Positions 1-10,776 of a stretch of 64,000 nucleotides of DNA are shown one piece after another. The notes under the pieces were generated by a model. That model was not told where the DNA came from. It worked only from the letters and a program-made list of their open reading frames with translations, and ran no database searches. How positions within the stretch are numbered: position 1 is the stretch's first letter; the number at the start of each line of letters is the position of its first letter. Source of the stretch: Magnaporthiopsis rhizophila (lineage: Eukaryota; Ascomycota; Sordariomycetes; Magnaporthales; Magnaporthaceae); contig PYSS01000036.1 of NCBI GenBank assembly GCA_003049465.1, positions 124,001 to 188,000 on the forward strand. The letters are read 5' to 3'. The position numbers and the translations under genes are program-made.

Positions 1-1808
1 AACCGTTGGGACCCACAACCAGGAGGTGGTCGCCCTGCTTGAGGGAGAAGGACAGAGCTTTAACGAGGACATCGCCGTTGGGGGAGATAATGGGGCTGCA
101 AGGTTGGGTCAGTATCATGTGTGTCCAGCACCTGGTTGTCCATGGAAACGAGAAATGGACTTACACGTCAATAAACTCAATATCCTCGCTCTCCACAATC
201 TTGCCGCGACCCTTGAGCACGGCGGCGTTGTCCTCGGTGCCCGATGCCGAGACCAGCTTCTTCTTGAAGTGGCCGGCCTGGATGTCGTCCATGACGTCGA
301 GCAGCGAGGCGACGCGTGACGTGTAGCCGGCAAGCTCCATGACCTCGCGGTACGAGAACATGATGCGGCCAAAGGCATCCGAGGCTGACAGCAGCATGCG
401 GCGGTTGGTGACGAAGCTCTCGGTGCGGTCGCCCATGTTCATGGACACGTGGCCGGGCAGCTTGACGAAGACGGGCACCGAGCACAGCATCAGGCCCAGG
501 GCGCCCCAGAAGTACTTGATGACAAAGTCCTCCATGAAGCCGTGGTAGAAGCGGCGCCGAAGGATGTAGTTGACGTGCTTGATCAGAGTGAAGTAGCCCT
601 TGTCGAGCGTGTTCTTCTCGGCCTCGTGGCCCGCATATAGCGCCACCTCCTCGCAGTGGTCGATCAGGCGTGAGTGCTGGAATCGGAACTCGCCCTCGAG
701 CCGGGCCTCATCGGCCACATACTTTCCAAACGGCGGCGTCAGCGCCCTCATTACGCTTGCAGAGAGCTGCACGAGGAGCGACATGAAGACGACGCCTTCG
801 CCACCAACGCTTCTTGACAAAGAGTGAGTGTAGATGGTCTGGTCACGTGTCAGTTATTTCTTTCCTCAGAGAATAAATAACAGCCCAAAAAGGGGAAGCT
901 ATATCCACGAACCATGTCCAGGAGCGGCTTGGCCAAGTTGCTGTATACCTCGGCCAGGCTGTTGGAGAACTTGGCAACATCTACAGCAATCAGCTGGTCG
1001 GCGTTCTTTATCCTGTCGTCCAGAGCCGAGATGCCGTAAAATGTGAGCTTGGACAGGTATTTGTCGTGTATGTGCTGCGTTAACCTTGTCCGGTACTTGA
1101 GGGAGAGCTCCGCCTGATGATAGGAGAGCTGTGGACATGAGATGGTTAGCTTTTTGTCCTCCGTCTGTCTTTTGTTCCTCGGAGGGAGTAGAGACGCACC
1201 ATGGAGTTGGTAAAGGTTGCCGGCACGGCAATCAACATCCACCACACAATCCGCTTCAGGAAGTCCTTGCCGTTGCCCTTGACGAGGCTCTTGACGATGG
1301 CGCCGTCCATGGCGGCAACCTTGAGGCTGATGAGCGTGCGCACGACCAAGAAGAAGCTGTGGCTGATGAGCAGGCGTGTCTCCTTGCTGCGCCAGCCGGG
1401 CACCACGATGCGGATCAGCTTGAGCAGCGAGCGGAAGAACTCGCGGTTCAGCTCCACCTTTTTGCGCTTCTTGCCCCCTGCTGCTGCCCCTCGCCCTCGT
1501 TTGCCGGCATCCCCGCCGTCCACGTCATCGTCTTCGTCGTCGGCGGCCAGGCTCGACGTGCCCGTGTCGGCGTCGCGGGCCGCGCGCTCGCGCTGCGAGG
1601 CGGCCTTTTGTTCGGCGACGGCGGCGCGCACGCGGTGGACGAGAGCGACGAGCAGGGTGAGGTAGACGGCGCGCGAGATGCGGGTGCGGTGCGACAGGTA
1701 CGTCTGCGTCAGCTGGGCCACGATGGCGCGCGCCGTGGCGGCGGGGGACGCCGACGCCGCGGCTGCCAGCATCCCCAGCCGCGCCGAGAGTTTAGACTGT
1801 GCGGCCAT
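1..1808 (-). CDS. Peroxisomal long-chain fatty acyl-CoA ABC half-transporter (ABCD/ALDP family), 5' part
   Basis: Members of this family (yeast Pxa1/Pxa2, human ALDP) form heterodimers in the peroxisome membrane that import long-chain acyl-CoA for beta-oxidation. The start is the ATG at 1808-1806. Exons read 1808-1200, 1128-913, 838-165 and 95 to beyond 1, with GT-AG introns and matching phases. Visible are a basic N-terminal region with KKRKK near residue 110, the family segment NREFFRSLLKLIRIVVPGW, the membrane domain with SVGGEG and MRALTPPFGKYV, and the EAA-like motif (CEEVALYAGHEAEK, about residue 338). The last exon reaches ISPNGDVL and then VGPNG, the beginning of Walker A, exactly at the window edge. 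The nucleotide-binding domain therefore lies outside. Pxa1 and Pxa2 cannot be told apart from this half. The next gene is divergent, about 0.8 kb away. Confidence 0.9.
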
Positions 1809-2624
1809 CTACCAAGCCTTTCCTCCCTCCCCGCCTCTTTCTATCTCTCTTTCTCCCTCTACTTCGCGCGCGAACTGCAGCTTTCTGGCCCTCGTAAATC
1901 TCGGGTGCGGATTCGCTTGGTTCGAGGGCACGGCGCAGTTTTAAAATGAGCGGAAGATCGGATGGAAGCCCCGTCGGCCGGTCGAGGAAGGAGGCGGTAT
2001 CCGAAAGACCCGGATTCGATGGTGAGTGAGTTCGGGAGAGGGGCGTCGACGCCCTCGGCGGGTTCCCTCGGGGATGACCAGGCGGCGCGTGACCTTTCAA
2101 CAATCGTGAGATCCGAGAGAGAAGAAAGAAAGGGCGAGCAATTGACACGTTGTCCGTGCAGTCTATCCGCCAGCAACCAACATGGCGGTCTGTACAAGGA
2201 CGCTATATGGCCCAACTGGCAGTCTAGACGGAGTAGCTCCAACGAATGTCCCGACCTGGCGTGTCCAAGTGTTTGTTGCGGCTCCCAATTCCGCATTCGA
2301 CATTCCTCGGTAGGCGGCTTTGCGTCAGCGTGCGCCGTCCCCACAACGCCCCAAAACGGAGCACCGCACGCTTCAAACCGTCCAAGCCGCGGCGCCGGAA
2401 CACATGTGATTGTCTGGGGGCGCAAAATCCGGGGTGTGGGGCGTGCCGTATTATGTGGGCTGTGATTGGCCTGGGCAGCTCTGCTGGACGTGTGGCAGGT
2501 GGCTGGTGCAAGGCCTCGCCTCCGTTTCCCGTCGTGGCTTGTGTGCCCATTATCACCTTGTCACATGAAATCGCCCTCTGGCCCCCTATTACCCCGAGCA
2601 CCAAACGTCGATGCGCCGCTTGTC
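1809..2624. other. Divergent intergenic region
   Basis: An 816-base spacer between the 5' ends of the ABC transporter (minus) and the membrane-protein gene (plus), so it must hold both promoters. The stretch next to the ABC start is rich in CT on the plus strand, common in fungal 5' leaders. Open frames here overlap each other on both strands and show no family motif. I see no RNA gene. Confidence 0.5.
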
Positions 2625-3494
2625 ATGCCGCAACTACGCGGCCTCTTGAGCCTGCTGCTAGGCGCCCTCGTCCTCGCGCAGCAGGCCGCCGGCAATGTGG
2701 AAAAGACGATATTCCTGGGCCCTGAGACCATCAACGTGCCTCAGCAAGGTCCGACTTTTGACAACTTACATTTCGATGTGCTGAGTCCGGCTGCCGATTT
2801 GGCCATCAGGACCTACCTCCAGGCCGAGTTCCCCAACAGCACCAGCGGCAGCCGGGGGAAGGCCACATGGCTCCTGCTCGATGATCTGACCCCCGGTCAG
2901 CGCTACGAGGTCAGGGTGTGCTGGGCGGCCACTGTAGGGCACATTCGCATCTAGGCGCTTATATATGTATGTCCGTTTCTCTTGCGTGACATCGTCTGAC
3001 ATGTGAGTCTGTAGCAACCGACCGCATTCACCCTGGAGGCCTATGAGATCCCAGCGGTGTGGGACACGCCAGCCCTGATTTCATCCCTGGCCGAGTATTC
3101 CTCGTCCCGCATCCGCGAGGAAGAGGCGGCCGGAGAGGACAATGCTGTGGACGGCCCAGGCATCAAGCCCAAGCCCAACAACAAGCCGGGGAAAACGCGC
3201 CGGGCATCCGGAAGCAAGGAGCGCCACGCCGCGATGCTTCTGCTCCAGATCCTCGCGGCCGCCGACTACTACACCGACAACCAGACGCTGATGAGCAACG
3301 TGGCGCCCGTGCACGTGGACATTATCCTAGACCCTTTTATCATGAACGTCCTGCCCCAGTCCCTCGCGCCGACGGTGGGGTATGTGCTCTTCGTCGCGGC
3401 CGTCTTCTGGTTCGTTGCCCAGCGGACCGCCGCCTGGGTTCAGAAGCTCGCCGTCGATGGCTCCCGGCAGCTGTCGTCCAAGAAGGATCAGTGA
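2625..3494 (+). CDS. Type I membrane protein of the secretory pathway, conserved in fungi, function unknown
   Basis: Two exons, 2625-2933 and 3015-3494 (intron GTAGGG...TGTAG), encode 262 residues. The ATG at 2625 is chosen over in-frame upstream ATGs because it directly begins a clear signal peptide (LRGLLSLLLGALVLAQQAAG). The mature part starts with NVEKTIFLGPETINVP, then a beta-rich lumenal domain containing LTPGQRYEVRVCWAATQPTAF, which resembles a fibronectin-like strand pair. A Lys/Pro-rich linker follows (GIKPKPNNKPGKTRR). One membrane span near the C terminus (about residues 220-240, VGYVLFVAAVFWFVAQ) is followed by a short basic tail ending SSKKDQ. The Lys-rich tail and the topology suggest an ER resident, which is inference. 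I recognise the layout as a conserved fungal protein but cannot name a function. Confidence 0.8.
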
Positions 3495-4132
3495 GCTGTC
3501 GAGAGCAGCGGCGGCGGCGGCGATACATGTCATAGATGTATATAGGAGGCGCTTGGCCTGTTTTCGGCCCAGCAAACTCAAAAGGACTAATAAAAAGAGA
3601 ACCAAAGGCCGCCACAGACTTAGATCCGACAGGGCTGGCAGGCAGTGGCAGTATGGCACGCTCTGCAGATAAAACGGTAGTCCCATGCATGTCCCCATGT
3701 CCCTATATCCCTTCTAGTCCGATGCCGGTATTTATTCTACCCCTATCCTTCCCCGTAACAACGGCTCGCTCCCGCGTGTGCAACTCATAATACGCGAGAT
3801 CTCATCGAGTCTCGTCCATCAATGACGGCAACTTAAAAGAAGACAACGGAGACGGGAGGAGGCGGCAAGTCCATATCCTCTTTGTCGCTGCTTTTCCGTC
3901 AAGGAACGACTTGACTATCGATCTTAACGTATTTATTATCCCGTGTATTTACCCATTTGCACTCATCAGACAAAGCTTCACCAGGACACTATAGGTAGTC
4001 TAGTAGGGCAAGCCCCCAAGAAATATTCAACGCTGTTATCGTTTTCCTGATACCGATTCCTCAAAACGTAACAGACTGTTTAAAAGCAACGTCCCTTCAA
4101 TCGAATCGCTTCTGAGGCAATGCCCCTGGGTT
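3495..4132. other. Convergent 3' intergenic region
   Basis: 638 bases between the 3' ends of the membrane-protein gene (plus) and the WW-domain gene (minus). It contains an AATAAA hexamer at 3589-3594, about 95 bases after the plus-strand stop, and otherwise low-information sequence. No gene seen. Confidence 0.5.
3589..3594 (+). terminator. Candidate polyadenylation signal AATAAA
   Basis: An exact AATAAA hexamer lies about 95 bases downstream of the TGA at 3492-3494, in the position expected for a fungal 3' UTR signal. Fungal signals are loose, so this is only suggestive. Confidence 0.35.
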
Positions 4133-5425
4133 CTAGTAGCGTTGATGGCTTTGGTAACCTGGCTGGCCAGGCGGAAGAGGGTGGCTGGGGTAAGGAGACT
4201 GGTGGGAGTACTGATGCTGGCCGCCGTAGGGAGGTTGTTGATGGTGTTCATACTGCGGCTGGCCTCCGTAGGGGGGCCGCTGGGAATAGCCTCCGTACGG
4301 CGCCGACGGCTGCTGGTGCGGCGGCTGTTGGTGCGGTGGCTGCTGGTACGCCGATGAATGCTGTGGTTGCTGAAACGACGGCGACTGCTGCGGTTGCTGG
4401 TATGATGGCGAGTGCTGGGGCTGATGGTACGACGGCGAAGGCTGCGTCCGCTGTGGGAAGGATGGGGAAGGTTGGTGCTGCGCGGCCGGGGCGGAGTGGG
4501 TGGTGGGCGAGGGGCCTGGTTGCGAAGGCGGCTGGTAAGATTTCGGAGGTGCCGTGCCCGAGTAGCTGGCGGGCCCAGGATTGGAGTAACCAAAGTTCCC
4601 GCTCTGTTTGTTTGCAGTTCGTCGCCACGGGGTCAGCCCAGCGTATGTCATCTCTCGAGACAGGTTGCCGCATCAAAGAAAAACATACTGGTTTGCCCTG
4701 GTTTCCGCCAAACATGGTGGCGACGCCTCCCATGACAGCACCTGCTAGGCCGCCTGAGGCGTGCGCTCCCGCTCCGGTGTGCGGCGCGCCGTGGTAGTTC
4801 TGGGGCTGCGGCTTGTCCCCGCCAGACGAAAATAAGCTCGAGACAAGCCCGCTGGCGACTTTGCCGCCAAAGTTGCCGACGCCGCCGCCGCCGCCGCCGC
4901 CTTGTTTGCCAGTGAACGAGTTGAGCGCGTTTTGTGCGAATGTCTAAGATGCAGATACCCCGTGTTAGTCAGGCTGTATATAGAGGAGAGACCAGATCCC
5001 GCTACGAGATGGAATAGGGGGAGGAAGGAGAAGCTTACGCCAAAACCCCTATCACCAGTGGGCCCGTCCATGCCGCGAGTACCGTCGGGAGCGCCCGCGG
5101 TGCCTGGGGGGAGGATTGGTTCCATCCTGCCGTCTGCGTGCTGAATGGTCTGGCTGCCGTCTGCGTGGGTTATTATGCGCGGCTGTTGGGCGGGTGATGC
5201 GCCCGAGGGAGGGATGCCGTAGGGGTGATTGACGGAGCTGTTGGCCGGAGTGCTGATGGCGGTGGGCGCGGGTTGTGTCGGGACGTCCCACTGGGAGCGA
5301 CCAGTGCCGAGCTCGACGTAATAGTACTTGCGCGTGGACTCGTCCCACTGCGCGATCCAACCTGAAGGGAGAGGTGGTGGGGCGACAGAGGGACCTGGCG
5401 CGCCGGGTGATGCGGTGCCGGCCAT
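4133..5425 (-). CDS. WW-domain protein with Gly-rich middle and Pro/Gln/Tyr repeat tail
   Basis: Three exons, 5425-5039, 4943-4689 and 4603-4133, give 370 residues. Introns use GTAAGC and GTATGT donors with TTAG and CAG acceptors. Residues about 18-51 are a WW domain: PLPSGWIAQWDESTRKYYYV with W23, then SQWDVP with W46 and P49. A single WW domain binds Pro-rich or phospho-Ser/Pro ligands. The middle (residues about 130-215) has a run of nine Gly and a segment GNFGGKVASGLVSSLFSSGG. The tail is low-complexity, built from YQQPQ(H/Q)SPS-like units followed by PPYGGQ(P/H)QY units, which look like self-ligands or phase-separating sequence. No enzymatic domain is seen. The WW assignment is secure; the cellular role (adaptor, nuclear or vesicle-linked) is not. 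Confidence 0.85.
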
Positions 5426-6325
5426 TTATGTGTTTTTTTTTTAGGGGGCTGGCGGCTGTGTCTCTGTTGGCTGCGTGTCGGGAAGAGACAGAAGAGGCGT
5501 AAGAGAATGGGAGGTGTGCCCCGCGGCTGAAGAGGTGGCTGGGTCGTTTGCTTCGCCTCGAACGGAGGAATGCGGGCTTGGTCGCAAAGGGAAACGATCG
5601 CGCCCAGCAACGAGGGAGAGGACAAGCGTCGGGTGGCAAGGACCCTCCCTGCCTTGGCTGTTGGTGCTGGCTGGCAAGATTCTTTAGTCTGGGTTAAAAT
5701 TTCGGGCGGGCGCGCGGCTGGAGTTGGTGGCGGCGCGCGAGCATTGACTGGGGTTAAATGGATTTTCGATTTCTACAAACGCTCAGCTTGACGGCGGGGT
5801 CGCCGGGCCGGGGTTTCCCTTCTGCGCTGCCCAGTTGGCGGGAAAAGGACACGCACGCAGCACGACTCCAGCCCCAACAACCAGAAGCAACCGACGTCAG
5901 ACTGACTGCTTACCCTTGGGCAGGCCGCCGTCGCTGGGAGTTGGCTGCTCAGTGGAGGCGAGTGCGAATGTGAACCTCGCGCCGGCCCTCCAGCCGTGTA
6001 AAAATTGATGATTCAGCCCCGCCTACGCAAACTCTCACAGTTTCTGGCGGGGATGGTTGATGAATTGCATGTGGGCTGTGGATTCACCCCATCAAGCAGA
6101 ATCGAGGCCCAGTGGGATCAAGGGAAGCCACCGTAACCAGCGCTCTCCCTGCCTGTATCTCATTGTGTGTTTTTTTTTTTTTTTTCTATGCTGTCCCCGC
6201 CTGCCATTCCGTCCGAGGTGGTTTTTTCAGTCGTTGGTGTGGTTGAATCCGTGTGTGAATAGCCGAGGAACAACACTCTTAATTTATCCGGATCAGCCCC
6301 TTTCATATAAGAAAAAGTAGAAGCC
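5426..6325. other. Divergent intergenic region
   Basis: 900 bases between the WW-domain gene and the SDR gene, facing away from each other, so both promoters lie here. It contains a run of T at about 6169-6185. Open frames here are short and mutually overlapping. No gene supported. Confidence 0.5.
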
Positions 6326-7160
6326 ATGTCGCAGGCCCAAGGTGAATTGTCTGGCAAGCTCGCCCTTGTGACGGGCGCGTCTGGAGGGTGTGTGTATACC
6401 TACTTACTACCTATCCTGTGTCGAGACTGACCAAACGACCAGCATCGGCGCTGCCGTCTCCAAAGACCTCTGGGCGCTGGGTGTCGACCTCGCGCTCACG
6501 TACTGGTCGTCGCGGGACAAGATCGACGCCCTGGTGACGGAGCTGGAGGCGGCGCCGGCGCGGGCCGACGCCAAGATCTCGGTGCACCGCATCGACATGG
6601 GCACCAACGACGACCCGGACTTCGACTTCCTGTTCGAGGAGATCGAGCAGCTGCAGTCGCGCCGCCCGGACATCCTGGTCGCCAACGCCGGCTACGGCAA
6701 GCGCAAGACGTACATCGAGGACATCGGGCTCGACGAGTTCGATTACATGGTGCGCGTCAACCTGCGCGCGCCCTTTGTGCTGGCCAGGCACTGTATCCCC
6801 GCCATGGCCAAGAAGGGCTGGGGACGTCTCATCTTCATGTCTTCCATCGCCGCCATCGGCGGCGGCATCAACGGCCCCCACTACGCCGCCAGCAAGGGCG
6901 GCCTGTCGGGCATGATGCGCAACCTGGCCGCGCGCTACGCAAAGGACGGCATCACGGCGAACGACGTCGCCCCCGCCATGATCGGCGAGACGGGCATGAT
7001 CGGCGGGCCGCGCGACGTCGAGGGCACTCCCGGCGACGTCAAGAACATACCCGTCGGCCGCCTCGGCACGCCCAAGGAGGTCGCAAACGTGGTCACGATG
7101 CTGTGCCAGACGGGCTACTTGACGGGGCAGAGCATCCTGCTGAGCGGAGGCTTGAAGTGA
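6326..7160 (+). CDS. Short-chain dehydrogenase/reductase (FabG-like SDR)
   Basis: Two exons, 6326-6387 and 6443-7160, encode 259 residues. The intron splits the Gly-rich NAD(P) motif exactly (VTGASGG | IGAAVS), so the short first exon is required. Further SDR landmarks are the NAG motif (LVANAGYG), the catalytic Ser region (IFMSSIAAIGG), the active-site Tyr168 and Lys172 (HYAASKG) and a C-terminal SGG. This classical SDR shape fits 3-oxoacyl-ACP reductase-like enzymes that reduce ketones or oxidise alcohols with NAD(P)(H). The substrate cannot be read from sequence. The gene converges on an MFS permease only 169 bases away, which may indicate shared metabolism or may be chance. Confidence 0.9.
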
Positions 7161-7329
7161 TTTGGATGCACGTGTACCTCTTTAACGAAGATGACACTGT
7201 ATCTAGATTTTTGAGCATCTACGCTCTTTCTGTAATCTCATCTATTTTTGAAATGGGACAGAACCTACATGATCGCCAAGGAAAGCAAATAAGCGCCGGA
7301 TGAAGCTAGTATGTACCATTAGTTTGCTT

Positions 7330-8919
7330 TTACAAGCACCACCTAAAGTCGGGCGAGGCCGGTCCGTCGCGCAGCTTCTCCGTCGGCACGTCGATGGGCC
7401 GAACCTTGACGCCCTGGGCTGCGTCACGCCTCCTGTTGTCCCACATCATGTATAGGCCCAGCACGACGGTGAGCAGGCCGCCGAGGCCGCCGAACGCCGC
7501 CGTGGTGGCCAGGGCGGGCAGGTACTTTGGCGCGTCCTTATTGAGGAAGATGTTTGAGCTGACGACGCCCATCAGGTTGGCGACGGGCACAGCGATGCTG
7601 GTCAGGACGACGCGCTTGCCCTCGTGGGCGATGTTGTTATTGTACAGCACGTCGAGCAGTACGCTGGGCGCCGACGTGCCCCACGTCATCATGAAGGAGG
7701 CGAAGTAGGCCACCATCTGCTGGCTGCCCAGCACGTCGTCGAGCCCGGCGTAGACGACCATGCCGACGAAGGTGAAGAGGAAGCCGAGGGCCACAAAGGG
7801 AAAGCGTAGGCGCGTGTAGTCGCTCGCGAACGCCAGCGCCAGCAGCATGACGGCGCCCGTGACGTTGGGCGCCACCGTGTACAGGTTCGTCGTTGCGGGC
7901 CCGTGGCCGAGCCGCTGCACGATCTGGGGCAGGAACAGGTTGACCGACTGCAGCGGCACGCCGAGGCACATCTGGATGGCGAGGATGAGCCACGAGGTCC
8001 AGTGCTTGAAGACGGCGAGCGACTCGCGCACGTTGAGCTTCTCGTTGACGACGGACGAGCTGTCCATCTGCATGCGGTGGTGCGCCAGCTGCCGCTCCTC
8101 CTCGCTCAGGAAGCGCGCCTCGGACGCGGACCGGGGCAGGTACCAAAAGGCGAAGACGGAAAAGGCCACGGTGCCCGCGCCCTCGATGACGAACAGGTAG
8201 CGCCACGGCTCGAGGGTGCCGCTGTGGATCTGGAAGACGCCGTATGACAGCAGGCCGCCGAAGGCCGACGCGATGCTCTGCGCGGCGTAGAAGATGGCCA
8301 GCCGCCGCGCGAGCTCGCCGCGCCGGTAGAACATGGTCTGGTAGTAGATGACGAGCGGGAAGAAGGCGCTCTCGGCCATGCCCAGGAACCAGCGCAGCGC
8401 GAAGAGCCCGCTGAAGTTGTGCGTGGCCACGACGAGCAGCGTGGCCGTGCCGAAGCAGAACATCATGCACGGCAGCACTCGGCTCGGCCCGTACTTTTTG
8501 CCCACTATGCCCAGGAACGGCGCCGTCAGGACGTAGGGGATGAAGAAGACGGAGAGCAGGATGTTGTAGTCGTTGCCCTGCAGGCCCAGCGACTTCTCGA
8601 GGCCGTTGGTCTTTGCGTTGCCCAAGTTGCTCTTGTCGAGCGAGTTAAACAGGTACATGACGGATAGGACCGGTAATAGCCGCAAGTCGAACTTCCAGAC
8701 CAGCGAGCGCTCAGCCTTGGGGTCGATGTTGAACGGGTCCGAGGTCGCGGCGGCGGCGACGGTGGCGGCGGGCCCGGTAAGGACAACGCCGAGGCCTATC
8801 ACACTCTCAGGTTTGCTGTCGGTTGTTGCCTTTTCCGCTGCGTCCACATCGGCGGGAGTTTTGTGGGAGGGCGCTGGCAGCCCATCCTCCCTGCCTCGCG
8901 AGTCGACATTGGCGGACAT
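7330..8919 (-). CDS. MFS permease of the Dal5/Tna1 anion:cation symporter family
   Basis: An intronless frame of 529 residues. The N-terminal 70 residues are hydrophilic, followed by the family start WKFDLRLLPVLSVMYLFNSLDKSNLGNAKTNGLE (split here only for description), which is characteristic of fungal allantoate, nicotinate and vitamin transporters of the plasma membrane. About 12 hydrophobic spans are visible, with the usual central loop (SEEERQLAHHRMQMDSSSV) between spans 6 and 7. The loop after span 2 carries GKKYGPSRVLP, the family's version of the MFS A-motif. Such permeases import small organic anions by proton symport. The substrate is not predictable from sequence. The stop lies 169 bases from that of the convergent SDR gene. 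Confidence 0.9.
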   Translation of the reverse strand: MSANVDSRGREDGLPAPSHKTPADVDAAEKATTDSKPESVIGLGVVLTGPAATVAAAATSDPFNIDPKAERSLVWKFDLRLLPVLSVMYLFNSLDKSNLGNAKTNGLEKSLGLQGNDYNILLSVFFIPYVLTAPFLGIVGKKYGPSRVLPCMMFCFGTATLLVVATHNFSGLFALRWFLGMAESAFFPLVIYYQTMFYRRGELARRLAIFYAAQSIASAFGGLLSYGVFQIHSGTLEPWRYLFVIEGAGTVAFSVFAFWYLPRSASEARFLSEEERQLAHHRMQMDSSSVVNEKLNVRESLAVFKHWTSWLILAIQMCLGVPLQSVNLFLPQIVQRLGHGPATTNLYTVAPNVTGAVMLLALAFASDYTRLRFPFVALGFLFTFVGMVVYAGLDDVLGSQQMVAYFASFMMTWGTSAPSVLLDVLYNNNIAHEGKRVVLTSIAVPVANLMGVVSSNIFLNKDAPKYLPALATTAAFGGLGGLLTVVLGLYMMWDNRRRDAAQGVKVRPIDVPTEKLRDGPASPDFRWCL

Positions 8920-10776
8920 TACGACTGTTCCCTTTGCGTCTGCCGTGATTCATATGTCGAGGGTGCCCTGCCCTGCCCAATAGTAGGAGTTGTCCAAGGC
9001 AGTACGGGCTGGACAGGAAGAGACCGACAGAAGGCTAACGCTGTCCCCGTTCAATAAAAAAGGTTGGTGAACGGCGGCTTGCGGCTGTGTAGACGGAGGG
9101 GGCTTCCTGACGGAAACGGGATGACGACCAGGGAGGGGAAGGGTACAAGCTTGGACGACTGAGAGACTGGGGTCTGGGAGCCTTGTTATACGGCGTGCGG
9201 GATGCCACCCACACTCCTGATTAGAATTACGTACCCTCAAAGCAACTAGAACCTAGAAAGCCACATGAATTGACAGGGCGTGACTGGCAGGACCCCGGCC
9301 ATCGCCTGCCGGCCCTTGCCATCGATGTTGGCCAGCGCTCTCGCAGCCGTGAGCGACATATCCCCGATTTGTTTATAGGATGCTACGTGGGGTGGGTCGC
9401 GGTGCCGTCGCCTGGCGTCGCGCGAGTCACTCTGGCGTGTAATATATCTGCGGCTTAATGGGGACCAAGGGTCAAGTTCGGCGTCCTCGCAGTTATAATT
9501 GGCGGGAGAAAGGGAGAGAGACAGATACAGCAGGGGGCAGGCCGCTGGCGCCGGAAGCTGTGCGGTGCGCTGCCCCGGCAGGTGGAAGGCTACGGGGAGG
9601 CGGTGCGGTCGAGATAAGAAGATCGTAGGTGAAACCCCCAGTTTTTAGTGTTTTCCCACTGTCAGAAGCGTTACCCAAGCAGTCGGGTTCTGCTTGCTAT
9701 CGCATCAGCGAGCCCCGCCAGCTTAAGCCTACCCGCGCTCCAAGGCCCTTATCAGACGCTGGCCGTACGACCTGGATAGGTGCTGGTAGTCTATCTCGCT
9801 CCGACATGGGTGTCCTCGGCGTGTCGTGTCTGATCGCGGCCAATCGGCCAGGCATGGCAGGAGGGGCTTCTCCGCAGAGACCCCGCCGACCCCTTCTTCC
9901 ATCTCCACATTTTCCGATACGACAAGTCATTCCGGTACCCGGTGTCGCTATCTCTCTCTTCCTCTTGCCCACATAGACGCCAGGATGATTGGCCCAGCTG
10001 ACTGCCTGGGTTGGCTTGTGGACGCAGCATCCCCGGGGCGCCAGAGACTAGCTTGCTGGAGCCGGTTCGAAGAAAGCCATCCTGGTGCGGGGAAGATCTC
10101 CTCGTGGCAGTCCCATCCCGTCAGTGGCGGTCTTGGCGCTGTGAGGTTTGTCTTGGACCGTCAGCGCCGAAGGAGCATGCGTGGTTGGCCGTTCAGCCTG
10201 CTCCGGTTGGCCTCGGGCCTCCGTCTTCGTCCCACCTAGGCGCGCGAGTCGGGTTGGGTCAGCCTGGCGCAGGAACTTGGATGGTCACTCCGCACGTATG
10301 CTTTCGGTCTCTCGCCGGCCTCGGTTGTGTTGATCCGGGCTTTGAAGGACGACGGCTGCCGTTACGTCAGCCGTTTTCACTTCGCATATGTAAGCGACAA
10401 TGGATATTTCTGAATACACTCAGCAGAGCGTGAATCTGCCGCCCACATCATATGGGCTTCTGCGGGTCAGCCGAGCCAATCACAGGCCTGTCTTCGTATA
10501 TATCGCGTCGTATATGCGAATAGCGCCAGACTCTGAGTGGCCGTTATCAATTTTCAAACTAGGCAGCCAGAATGTTGGCATTGACTCGCCGATCGTCGAC
10601 TTTTTGTTGGATGGCATCTAGAATGCAGACGAAGATCTCCAGGATCAGGTGCGGCCAGGTCGTCTCGTTGGGGGTAGCTATAAAGCCGCTGTTCGGGCGC
10701 GTTGACAACACAGACGTCTCCGTCGTTCGTGCAAGCAGACCAGCAAAACCTGCGGGAACATAAGGCAGCCACAACC
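8920..10776. other. Long intergenic region, no gene seen
   Basis: 1.86 kb between the MFS permease (minus) and the P450 (plus), both reading outward. It must contain both promoters. Open frames in the middle (about 9.6-10.4 kb) overlap on several frames and contain no recognisable motif. A TATA-like TATATATCGCGTCGTATATG stretch occurs near 10497-10516. Confidence 0.45.

Noticed and set aside
1131..1949. 272-codon plus frame over the ABC transporter 5' end
   Set aside because: Antisense shadow of the first exon of the transporter, with Ala/Arg/Gly composition and no motif.
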